Origin: Zoogloea oleivorans
GTDB taxonomy: Bacteria; Pseudomonadota; Gammaproteobacteria; Burkholderiales; Rhodocyclaceae
Assembly: GCA_030157785.1 (NCBI GenBank)
Contig: JAOAUC010000037.1
Location: 62,001-126,000, forward strand
DNA length: 64,000 nucleotides
Reading direction: 5' to 3'
This document shows, piece by piece, positions 54,315-63,100 of this stretch (positions within the stretch are counted from its first letter, which is position 1; every line of letters begins with the position of its first letter). Position numbers and translations under genes: made by a program. The notes beneath the pieces were generated by a model. It saw nothing but the letters and a program-made list of their open reading frames with translations, made no database searches and was not told where the DNA came from.

Positions 54315-55010
54315 TCATTCAATCGGGCCAGGCGGAGCAAGCTGCACGGTGGGACGGGATTTGTCAGTGAAACTGATGTGAATCCATGGTGCTGCACCGA
54401 TCATGCTGATTTGTAGCGGGCCCAGGCACAGAAAGCTTGCACTGTAGAGCTTGTGAATACCGAGCCTGCCGTGGGCTGCCAGCGAGGCCGGGTTGAAGGC
54501 CGATATGCGCGACATGCTCCAGCGGACGCCATTCTCGGTGAGGTGCGCATTGGCGGCATCCCAGAGGCGGGCAAAGGTGCGGCTTATCCGGTATTTCGGT
54601 TCGACGTGGACGTCGTAATCCCATACGCAGCTTGCCGGATCGGCGAGCTCATAGCGGCAGCGCACCTCATCCTCGTCATAGGCATTGAAGGCCAGCCAAA
54701 GGAAGCCGGCAAATTCGTCGCCGGAGCGGGCCAGGAAGCACAGGGATTTGTCCCGCAGGCGTTTGGCGATGACTTCGGGGGGGCGCGGAAAAAGTGGTAC
54801 CAGCGGATCGCCCGGATCGAGGGGCGTCGCCGGATTTTTCGGCGAAGCGCGACACGACGCTTTGGTCTGGACAGGCTGCGCCACCAGATAGTAACGAATC
54901 AGGTAGGCGTGGTTGCCGCTGACCTTGCGGAGCGCGTAATCAAGGAAATACAGGCTGCCATCAAAGGCGCCGAGTTGCGAAAACGTGTTGCGGATGCGTT
55001 GGAGGGGCAT
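54315..55010 (-). CDS. GNAT-fold acyltransferase, probable
   Basis: 231 residues. The C-terminal half carries the GNAT pattern: strand SLCFLARSGDEFAGFLWLAF, VWDYDVHVEPKYRISRTFAR (where the pyrophosphate loop lies) and SAFNPASLAAHGRLGIHKLY. The N-terminal 60 residues are unassigned. It could transfer an acyl or aminoacyl group from a carrier to a sugar, given the carrier protein encoded divergently. The ATG at 55008-55010 (complement) lacks a clear ribosome site; a TTG 84 bases upstream is the alternative. Confidence 0.65.
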   Translation of the reverse strand: MPLQRIRNTFSQLGAFDGSLYFLDYALRKVSGNHAYLIRYYLVAQPVQTKASCRASPKNPATPLDPGDPLVPLFPRPPEVIAKRLRDKSLCFLARSGDEFAGFLWLAFNAYDEDEVRCRYELADPASCVWDYDVHVEPKYRISRTFARLWDAANAHLTENGVRWSMSRISAFNPASLAAHGRLGIHKLYSASFLCLGPLQISMIGAAPWIHISFTDKSRPTVQLAPPGPIE

Positions 55011-55261
55011 GGTCGGGCTGGATTGCAAATTGACGGCTCGATCAGGCTCGAAAGAGGGGGCAAAGGTAACCCGGAATGCAGAAATGAAATGCAAAACAAG
55101 GAAAACCTGTGTTGGTCGCCTGTTAAGCCTCCCGCCTGTGCCGTAGATTACGGTTCCCGGGGGCTCCGTGTCGCATATAATGATATCAGGCTTGCTGTTT
55201 CCGGGTCATGAAGGTCTGGAATGTGGCGTTGCGTTTGCTTATCCCCGATTGGAGTCAGCTT
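55011..55261. other. Divergent promoter region of the EPS locus
   Basis: About 250 bases between the leftward and rightward polysaccharide genes. On the plus strand TATAAT (55176-55181) has TTCCCG 16 bases upstream (55154-55159), a weak sigma-70 promoter. I looked for the GG-N10-GC sigma-54 pattern expected for PrsR-controlled EPS genes and found none with correct spacing. Confidence 0.45.
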
Positions 55262-55510
55262 TTGGATACGAAGAAGGAAGTTCTGTCTATTCTGGACGAG
55301 GTCTTGAGCTTGGGCGGTGCTGCTGCCCAGTTTGAGCTTGATACCCCATTGCTGGGGGCGCTGCCGGACCTTGATTCGATGGCCGTCGTTGGTTTGATCA
55401 ACATGCTGGAAGAGCGTTTCGGTTTTGTTGTGGAGGATGATGAGATCGACGGTTCTACCTTCGCATCCGTAGGTTCTCTGGTCGAATTCGTGGACGGAAA
55501 GCTTGCCTGA
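55262..55510 (+). CDS. Acyl carrier protein of the EPS locus
   Basis: 82 residues. Four-helix carrier with the phosphopantetheine serine in DLDSMAVVGLINMLEERFGF; opening DTKKEVLSILDEVLSLGG and closing FASVGSLVEFVDGKLA fit the family. The TTG at 55262 is preferred because GGAG lies 7 bases upstream and it removes a hydrophobic 18-residue extension from the ATG at 55208. The stop is followed directly by the ATG of hydrolase 2 (TGAATG). It is the likely partner of the ligase and decarboxylase across the divergent region. Confidence 0.88.
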   Translation: MDTKKEVLSILDEVLSLGGAAAQFELDTPLLGALPDLDSMAVVGLINMLEERFGFVVEDDEIDGSTFASVGSLVEFVDGKLA

Positions 55511-56341
55511 ATGGTGGGTTTGAAGCCCCGGCGGGAAGCGTTTTTTCTACCGGGGTCTGCAGCAGGAGAGCGTTTTTGCCTTCTCACCCATGCGGCAGAT
55601 CCCGTCGGTACCCTGATTTTTGTGCATCCGTTTGCCGAGGAGATGAACAAATCCCGGCGAATGGTTGCGCTCGCCGCGGAGGCCTTTGCGGCCAGGGGGT
55701 GGTCGACCCTGCAGGTCGATCTGACCGGGTGTGGGGACAGCGCCGGTGATTTTGGCGATGCGTCCTGGGATCTGTGGATTGAGGATTGCCGCGACGCCTG
55801 GTTGTGGGTGACCACGCACCTTAAAGGCGCGGTAGCCCTGTGGGGCTTGCGGAGTGGTGCGCTCGTGCTGGCCGACTGGTTGCGCTCGGGAGGCGTTGCC
55901 GCGCCTTTGTTGCTCTGGCAGCCCGTGGGTAACGGGCGCCAGCATCTGACCCAGTTCCTGCGCTTGAAGGCTGCGAGCGAGATGCTCGCCGATGCCGATG
56001 CCAAGGCTTCCATGGAGGCTGTCCGGGCCAGCCTGAAGGCGGGCGACAGCGTGGATGTCGCCGGCTATCGTCTGTCGTCTGCGCTGGCTCGGGGAATGGA
56101 GTCATCGACCCTGGGGCTGCAGAACGCCTATGCCGCACCGGTGGTGGCGCTGGAGGTTGGCCCACCAGACCGCGAGGAGGTTTCTCCTGCGCTTCGGGTG
56201 CTTGTCGACCGCTGGGTCGGGGCCGGGATCCGGTGCCGCGCCCAAACGGTGGCAGGCCCGGCCTTCTGGCAGACCCAGGAGATCGAGTTGTGTCCGGCGT
56301 TGATCGAGGCTTCATTGCTCGCTCTGGAGGAGTTCGCATGA
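55511..56341 (+). CDS. Alpha/beta hydrolase-fold protein (hydrolase 2, exosortase A system-associated)
   Basis: 276 residues. Oxyanion-loop motif TLIFVHPFAEEMNKSRR, strand LQVDLTGCGDSAGD, and the nucleophile elbow position reading WGLRSGA (111-117). Here Arg114 occupies the place of the catalytic serine or cysteine, so it may not be a hydrolase at all. Overlaps hydrolase 1 by 4 bases (ATGA). The family is named from its co-occurrence with XrtA loci; the substrate is unknown. Confidence 0.85.
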   Translation: MVGLKPRREAFFLPGSAAGERFCLLTHAADPVGTLIFVHPFAEEMNKSRRMVALAAEAFAARGWSTLQVDLTGCGDSAGDFGDASWDLWIEDCRDAWLWVTTHLKGAVALWGLRSGALVLADWLRSGGVAAPLLLWQPVGNGRQHLTQFLRLKAASEMLADADAKASMEAVRASLKAGDSVDVAGYRLSSALARGMESSTLGLQNAYAAPVVALEVGPPDREEVSPALRVLVDRWVGAGIRCRAQTVAGPAFWQTQEIELCPALIEASLLALEEFA

Positions 56342-57222
56342 GCGATTGGCACGATAGCGCCCTGATGTTCGAATGCGCCGGTGAATCCCTGGTGGGAATC
56401 GTTTCGGCACCGCACGCGCCTGCAGAAGTTGGTGTGCTGGTCGTGGTTGGTGGCCCCCAGTACCGGGCGGGTTCGCATCGGCAGTTTGTCCTGCTGGCAC
56501 GCTACCTGGCTGCCCGCGGCATACCGTGCATGCGCTTCGACTATCGCGGGATGGGGGATGCCACGGGGCCGGCAAGCAGTTTCGAAGCTGTCGATGACGA
56601 CATCGATGCGGCCATCGGGGCTTTTCTCAAGGCTCAGCCAGGGCTGCGGCAGGTTGTGCTGTGGGGCCTGTGCGATGGGGCCAGTGCCGTTTGCCTCTAC
56701 CCGGCTGCGGCAGACCGGCGGGTGGCGGGGTCTGTCCTGTTGAATCCCTGGGTGCATACAGAGGCTGGCAAGGCCAAGGTTTTCCTCAAGTATTATTATT
56801 TGCAGCGACTTACCGACCCCGCCTTCTGGAAGAAATTACTGGGGGGGCAGGTCAGTCTGCTGAGTTCGTTCGGCAGCCTTTTCTCGCTGCTCCGGGCGGC
56901 CGGTGGTGGTGACAAAAGACCTTCTGCACCTGCTGCAGCCAAGGTGGAGGATGCGGGCAATCTGCCCGAGCGGATGGCAAAGGGTCTCTCCAGGCGTACA
57001 AACCCGCTGGCCGTGTTTTTGAGTGGTCGGGATTACGTGGCGCGGGAGTTTGAACAGGTGCAGGCCTCAAGCGCGGATTGGCGCGCAGTGCTGGGGCGCA
57101 AAGACGTCGATGTGCAGCACTTTCCTTATGCCGACCACACCTTCTCGGGCGTTGGTGAATCCGATGCCGTGGCCGAAGCAACCTTCAAGTGGCTGCTTGC
57201 CAACGGCTTTGCCAAGGCCTGA
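56338..57222 (+). CDS. Alpha/beta hydrolase (hydrolase 1, exosortase A system-associated)
   Basis: 294 residues. Strand GVLVVVGGPQYRAGSHRQF, DYRGMGDATG, elbow WGLCDGA with Cys112 as nucleophile in a GxCxG motif, then a probable acid residue in LSGRDYVAR and the histidine in PYADHTFSG. A cysteine nucleophile points to thioesterase or dienelactone-hydrolase-like chemistry, perhaps on the carrier protein; this is inference. Start ATG at 56338 overlaps the hydrolase 2 stop. Confidence 0.87.
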   Translation: MSDWHDSALMFECAGESLVGIVSAPHAPAEVGVLVVVGGPQYRAGSHRQFVLLARYLAARGIPCMRFDYRGMGDATGPASSFEAVDDDIDAAIGAFLKAQPGLRQVVLWGLCDGASAVCLYPAAADRRVAGSVLLNPWVHTEAGKAKVFLKYYYLQRLTDPAFWKKLLGGQVSLLSSFGSLFSLLRAAGGGDKRPSAPAAAKVEDAGNLPERMAKGLSRRTNPLAVFLSGRDYVAREFEQVQASSADWRAVLGRKDVDVQHFPYADHTFSGVGESDAVAEATFKWLLANGFAKA

Positions 57223-57229
57223 TTGATTT

Positions 57230-57254
57230 ACGCCGGGCCGTTCTGGCCCGGCGT
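57230..57254. terminator. Hairpin between hydrolase 1 and the nitrate reductase gene
   Basis: ACGCCGGGCC (57230-57239) and GGCCCGGCGT (57245-57254) form a perfect 10-bp stem with a 5-base loop between two convergent genes. T runs are short, so efficiency is uncertain. Confidence 0.7.
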
Positions 57255-57264
57255 TCCCCGTTCT

Positions 57265-59997
57265 TCAGTTCGAAACGCTGTGTTGCAGGCGCTTCAGTTC
57301 CGGTACGCAAGAGCCGCAGTTGGTGCCGCATTTGGTACGAAGCTGCAGGGCGTCCAGTGATTCGCCAGCCCGGAAGGCGCTGAGGATGTCATCTTCTGCC
57401 ACATCAAAGCAGTTGCAGATGACCTTGCCGCGAGCTGCCTGCCCGGCGGGGGGCTGGGTGAGTGGCGCGAGCAGCCACGGACGTACGGCCGCAGCCGAAT
57501 GTCCTTGCACCATCATGTCGGCAAGCCAGTCGGCGGCCTTGGTTTCACCTGCCAGGCGCACGGCGGCCAGGGAGTCACCCTCCACCAATGCCCGCTTGGC
57601 CACTTCCTTGCGGCTGTCCTGGTAGGAGAGCACCCGGGTCGGGTCGTCGAGAGAGAGTTCCCGGTCAAGGGCTTCCAGCAGCTCCGGTGCCAGCTCTTCG
57701 CCGCGAGCCTTCAGGACCACGACCGGGGCTGTGCGACCGGCGAGCGTCAGGCTGGCGTAGGGGAAATGAGGCAGCCACTTGCGTAGTTTTTCCATCACCT
57801 CCAGCGGATTGGGCTGAAGATTGCCGTCGGCGTCCACCTCGGTTCGACGCATGGCCACCAGGGTCTTGCCGGCGGTGTATTTCTCCACCTGCACGGCGGC
57901 ATGTTTGAGTTCGGGCTGCTTCGAGTAGGGGTCGAAGTCGGACGGCAGCAGCACGTTCACGCCCTGGCCACCCATGGTGTTGCCGCCCCAGTGCATCGGC
58001 AAGAAGCATTGGCCGGCACGCAGGGTGGCGGATTGCAGCACTTTCACCACCACATTGCCACGCTTGCTCTTCACCGTGACGAGGTCGCCGCCGGCCAGCT
58101 GGCGGCGCTCCATGTCGTCCCTGTGCATGTGCAGCATGGGCTCCGACTCGTGGCTGTAGAGGCGGGCGACGAGGCCGGTGCGGCTCATGCCGTGCCACTG
58201 GTCGCGCAGACGGCCGGTGTTGAGGTGGAGCGGGTAGCGCGCGCTGGGGGATTCGGCGGTGATCCTGTGTTCGGTGACCACGAAGCGGGCGCGGCCGGAG
58301 GGCGTCGGGAAGATGCCGTCTTCGTAGAGCCGGACCTTGCCCTGGCTGGCGCCTTCGGGGAAGGGCCACTGCTGCGGGCCGACGGTTTCCAGCATGGTGT
58401 AGCTGAGGCCGGTGATGTCCAGGTCGCGGCCACGGGTGGATTCGCGGTGCTCGTTCCAGACTTCCTCTGGCGTGGTGTAGGGAAACATCTGTGCGGCAAG
58501 GTCGCCCTTGCCGAGTCGGGTGCCCAGACGCCGGGCGAAATCCACCACGATCGCCCAATCGTGGCGGGCTTCACCCGGCGCGGACACGGCTGCCCGGACG
58601 CGGGTGATGGCCCGCTCCGAGTTGGTGACGGTGCCGTCCTTCTCGCCCCAGGTGCTGGCGGGCAATAGCAGGTCGGCGTAGGCGCAGGTTTCGGTGTGAC
58701 CGAAGGCTTCCTGCACGATGACGAATTCGGCGGTTTTCAGGGCCTCGTGGATGAGGGCCTGGTCGGGCATCGACTGGGCCGGGTTGGTGCAGGCGATCCA
58801 CACCGCCTTGATTTCGCCGGTCTTCAGGGCCTGGAAGAGTTCAACGGCGCTCTTGCCGGGCTTCTCGGGAACGCTGTCTACGCCCCACAGGGCGGCAACT
58901 TCGGCACGGTGCTCGGCGTTGGCCATGTCCCGATGCGCCGACAGCAGATTCGAAAGACCACCGACTTCGCGGCCGCCCATGGCGTTGGGCTGGCCGGTGA
59001 GCGAGAAGGGGCCGGCGCCGGGCTTGCCGATCTGGCCAGTGGCCAGGTGCAGGTTGATCAGCGCCGAATTGTTGTGGGTGCCGAAGGAGAACTGGTTGAG
59101 TCCCTGGCAGTACATCGACATGGTGGCCGCCGATGTGGCGAAGATCTGCGCGGCCTGTTCAATGTGCTTCTTGTCGAGGCCGCAGATGGTGGCGGCCATC
59201 GCCGGCGTGTATTCACGAACAACCTTCTTGAGGGCGTCGAAGCCTTCGGTGTGGGCGTCCACGTATTCGCGGTTGACCCAGCCTTCCCACAGCATGATGT
59301 GGAGCATCGCGTTGTAAAGGGCGATGTCGGTGCCGGGCAGCAGGGCCAGGTGCAGGTCGGCGGCTTCGGCGGTGTCGGTACGACGCGGGTCGATGACGAC
59401 CAGTTTGATGTCCGGATTGGCCTTGCGGGCATCTTCCACCCGGCGGAAGGCGATCGGGTGGGCGAAGGCCGTGTTGCTGCCGGCGATGAACAGGGCCTTG
59501 GTGTGGGCGATGTCCTCGTAGCTGCACGGGGGGGCATCGGCACCCAGGCTGAGCTTGTAGCCGGCTACGGCGCTCGACATGCACAGGCGCGAGTTGGTAT
59601 CGAGGTTGTTGCTGCCGATGAGGCCCTTCATCAGCTTGTTGAAGACGTAGTAGTCCTCGGTGAGGAGCTGACCGGCGCCGTAGATGGCGACGGCATCCGG
59701 ACCGTGTTCGGCGATGATCGCCGCGAACTTGTCGGCGGCGCTGTCGAGGGCAGTGTCCCAGCTGACCCGCTGGCGGGCTTCGTCACGACTGTTGCGCAAC
59801 TCCGGATGGAGTGCGCGGGCGATCAGGGTGTCGGGTGCGGCGGACAGGTGCAGCGTGGCACCCTTGGTGCACAAGCGGCCAAAGTTGGCCGGGTGATCCG
59901 GATCGCCCTTGACGCCGACGATGCGGCCCGCTTCATGTTCGATTACGACACCGCAGCCGACGCCGCAGTAACAACAGGTGGACTTGGTTTCTGCCAT
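57265..59997 (-). CDS. nasA: Assimilatory nitrate reductase, catalytic subunit
   Basis: 910 residues; molybdopterin-guanine-dinucleotide enzyme reducing nitrate to nitrite in the cytoplasm. N-terminal [4Fe-4S] ligands C8-x2-C11-x3-C15 and C43; the MopB core includes NTAFAHPIAFRRVEDA, YCQGLNQFSFGTHNN and the C-terminal LNTGRLRDQWHGMSRT. The last 52 residues are a BFD-like [2Fe-2S] domain (CNC at 861-863; C890, C894 and C897), as in Klebsiella NasA. ATG at 59995-59997 (complement) with AAGGAG 6 bases before. No nitrite reductase, transporter or reductase partner is adjacent. The symbol is by similarity to NasA/NasC types. Confidence 0.9.
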   Translation of the reverse strand: MAETKSTCCYCGVGCGVVIEHEAGRIVGVKGDPDHPANFGRLCTKGATLHLSAAPDTLIARALHPELRNSRDEARQRVSWDTALDSAADKFAAIIAEHGPDAVAIYGAGQLLTEDYYVFNKLMKGLIGSNNLDTNSRLCMSSAVAGYKLSLGADAPPCSYEDIAHTKALFIAGSNTAFAHPIAFRRVEDARKANPDIKLVVIDPRRTDTAEAADLHLALLPGTDIALYNAMLHIMLWEGWVNREYVDAHTEGFDALKKVVREYTPAMAATICGLDKKHIEQAAQIFATSAATMSMYCQGLNQFSFGTHNNSALINLHLATGQIGKPGAGPFSLTGQPNAMGGREVGGLSNLLSAHRDMANAEHRAEVAALWGVDSVPEKPGKSAVELFQALKTGEIKAVWIACTNPAQSMPDQALIHEALKTAEFVIVQEAFGHTETCAYADLLLPASTWGEKDGTVTNSERAITRVRAAVSAPGEARHDWAIVVDFARRLGTRLGKGDLAAQMFPYTTPEEVWNEHRESTRGRDLDITGLSYTMLETVGPQQWPFPEGASQGKVRLYEDGIFPTPSGRARFVVTEHRITAESPSARYPLHLNTGRLRDQWHGMSRTGLVARLYSHESEPMLHMHRDDMERRQLAGGDLVTVKSKRGNVVVKVLQSATLRAGQCFLPMHWGGNTMGGQGVNVLLPSDFDPYSKQPELKHAAVQVEKYTAGKTLVAMRRTEVDADGNLQPNPLEVMEKLRKWLPHFPYASLTLAGRTAPVVVLKARGEELAPELLEALDRELSLDDPTRVLSYQDSRKEVAKRALVEGDSLAAVRLAGETKAADWLADMMVQGHSAAAVRPWLLAPLTQPPAGQAARGKVICNCFDVAEDDILSAFRAGESLDALQLRTKCGTNCGSCVPELKRLQHSVSN

Positions 59998-60157
59998 CAC
60001 GACTCCTTTAGTGGATGGCATGAAGCAAAGCACGTGCCATGCACTGGAGTCCTGATTTTCCGGGAGCGCCGCCCGTATCGACGCACCAGGATGGGGTTGG
60101 GGCTGACCTATTGTTGTGCGTAGCTGCGGGCGCGCACCATAGTTGGGCGCTCCGGTT
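59998..60157. other. 160-base spacer upstream of nasA
   Basis: Carries the nasA ribosome site (AAGGAG) and presumably its promoter. I could not identify a sigma-54 promoter or an attenuator hairpin with confidence. Confidence 0.4.
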
Positions 60158-63100
60158 TCAACCCTTGTTATCCCGGGTTTGCAGGGCTGTGGCCAAATCC
60201 CTTAGGAGTCCGGCTCGTTCGCTGTCCTTTTTTGCCGCCCGGCAGTCGAGCAATTCGGCCAGTATCCGCAGCTGGGTAGTCACCGAGTCCATCTGCCGAC
60301 GGGTGCAGCCCAAGCCGCGAAGCGCATCCTGATATCTGCACGTCAGCCCGGCGAGGCTCTGCGCATCAATGCTGGCGGCGCTGTCGTGCAGCCAGCGTGC
60401 AACTGCCGTATCGGCAGGCATGACGGCGTCGAAGAAGTCGTAGCTCTGCGCGAAGCGTGTCCGCGCGGCCTTTTCGCATTGTTCAAACTGCGCGTCGATG
60501 GCCGGTGCATCACCCAGCAGGGCATCCAGTTGCAGGCGGTTGATGGCGCCGTAGGGGTTCCAGTCGACGATGGTCTCGGGGCAGCCTTCGCCCAGGGTGT
60601 AGGTCTTGCGGGAAAGGGCTAGTTGTGCGGAGACCTTTTTCCAGGTTTCACCGGTCCGGCTCATGATGATGGCCTTGCGTTTGTAGGCGCTGGCGAGAAT
60701 GGCGAGCCGTTCCAAATTGGGCGGCATATCGGTGGAGTGCACGTTCTGCTCTCCGTGGGGTTTGGGGTTGGCCAGTGTGATCAGGGATGTCAGGCGGGTA
60801 ATCGCATCGGTGACCAGGCGGGGAGCGGCTTTCAGGTCCTGGGCTGGTCCGGGTTCGCTGAGGCGCTCGGCCTGGCGTGCTTCCATGTTGGCGAGTTGCT
60901 CGATGGTTGAAATCGGTACAAGACCGCGGGACGAGTCTTCTCCGATGGCACGCAGTAGTGCCTGCCGCGCCGACTGGAAGCCGTCGCCGCCGTATTCCGC
61001 GTAGAGGCGCCCGAGCGTCTGCTGGACTTCCGGGAGCCCGACCCAGGCGTCGGGTACGTGTTTCAGGCGGGTCTTCACCCGCTGCGCGGCCGTCTTGAAG
61101 TCAGTGCTCTTGATGATGGAAGACGCGGCGCCAAGGCGCGAGTCGAGACGGCGTTGTTCCAGCCAGTCGATGAGCTCGTCCGGCGCGCCCAAGGGGGTAT
61201 CGTCCGCGGGCGCACCGCGTTGCACCTTCAGTTGGAAGGACGGGTCGCCGTAGGCCTGGTACGCACCCCAGGTGTTGCAGGCCGGATGGGCATCGAAGGC
61301 GCTCTGGCGGGCGACGCTGATGGCGGTGCCAAAGCACGCCGCCTGGTTGGCCATCTGGTCGAAGAAGGTTTCGGTGAAGGTCCGGGCGGCGGCGTCGTCG
61401 ACCTCCCAGCCAGCGGCCACCACGCAGCGCACGCCCATGTCGATCAGCTCGCGGGCCAGGCTGTAGGCCAGCCGGTTGCTGTTAGATCCGGCCGCAGCAC
61501 CTATTTTTCCCAGATGGCAACAGCTCAGGAAGACCAGGTCGGGGACGTTTTCCATCAGGCCGATTTCAGTGGCCGACAGGAGCAAACCATCGGACAGCAC
61601 GACGCCGCTGCGATAGCTTCCGTCGGCAGCCTGCCTGGCGAAGATGCCATGGGCGGAGATCATCAGGATGCGGTAGGGGCGGGCGAAGAGGCGGGTGAAT
61701 ACGTCGCTGGCGGTAGAGTCGGGTGGGGCGATGGTGACGGTGTAGCCGGCGTCGGTGAGGACCCGGCTGACGGCATCGCCTTCGCCGGCGGCGCCGGGCA
61801 GGTCGGCCAGACTGTCCCTGGCGGAACTGCCGTCAGGCCCCATGGCCGGCTTCCAGCCCGGTCCGCCAAACTGGGCATGAAAACCGTCGGTGCTCGGGTT
61901 GGCGATCACGCAGGCTGACAGGCTGTCGGTGTGCACTACCTGCTGGCGGAAGCGCGGCGTCATGAACTGGCGTACAACGCGGGTACGCAGCACCAGGGGT
62001 TTGCCATCGGCTTCCAGCATTTCCCAGGGCAGGTTGGCGGTGCTCTCGTCGACAACCAGAATGAGGTTGCCGGCCTTGCGGGCTGCGCCCTTGAAGTCGA
62101 GGGGAACGAGCAACTGGAACAGGGTGTTGCCGAAGCCTGCATCAGCGGAATAGAGCGTGCGGCTCGGTCCGTTGAAGGTACTGTCCGCGAGTTTTTCGAC
62201 GAGGCCAGGCTGGCGTAGCTGGACGACGCTCTCTGCCCTCGCCCTTTCACCCATGTAGACGAACTTCAGGCGTTTGGCGTAATGGGGTACGGGGGCTTCG
62301 TCCAGACCTGTGGGGAGCGGCATGTGGCCGTCGCCGGTCTTGTCGCCGCAGCCGTAGATGCGCAGGATCTGGCGCAGATTTTCTGGCGGGATAGGCAACT
62401 GGAAGCGCGGGGTGTAGCACTCGGGAGAACACTGGTTGTCCTCCCGGTCGGCGTCGAACACGACCAGGCGCGGCCAGTAGTCGGTGAAGGGCGAAACGCT
62501 GAGGCGCTGGCGGGTGCCTTCGCCGTAGCGCACTTCAGTGGCGGTTTCCAGCTCTATGTTGAGGCGCTTCAGGTCACTTGCCAGGGTCTTGTTGAGGCGA
62601 CTGACCGCGTGGGCCGCTGAGATCGCCGCGTCCCGATAGACTTCGATGAACTGCAGATCGGCTACTAAAGCCCGCCGTGCGGCCTGCTTGCCGGTACCGT
62701 TGTCAAAATCCCGGTTAGCCATCAGGACGCCGAGTACAACCGCCTTGACGGCTTCGTCCACGTCGAGCTGGGCTGCAGAGTTCGACCCGATCAGCAGGCT
62801 TGAGAGGCTGAGCCGCAGGGGGGACGAGGCTTCGGGACGGTTGTCGGCTGCGGGGTGTGCGAAGTCGGAGGCGGGCTCTTCGCCGTAGCGATCGGCGGCG
62901 TGGAGCAGGTAGCGCAGCACGCCGGAGCGCACGGCTTCGGTTACGCCGTCGGCCGTCAGCTTGCCCATCTCGCCCAGGCCGACTACCACTGCGCCGCGCC
63001 CGGCTTGTTGCCGGCGATCTTCCGGGGTGCGCGGCATGAGGACGATGGTGGCGTTGCCGAGTTCGCCGGAGTGGATGCCAAGACGCTGGCGCTGGCTGAG

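Noticed and set aside
55011-55261. Sigma-54 promoter for the divergent EPS genes
   Set aside because: The closest match (TGG ... AAGC near 55110) has 11 rather than 10 bases between GG and GC and poor consensus.
58696-60123. 475-residue plus-strand open frame opposite the nitrate reductase gene
   Set aside because: Gly/Val/Glu-rich shadow with no motif, whereas the opposite strand has complete cofactor motifs.
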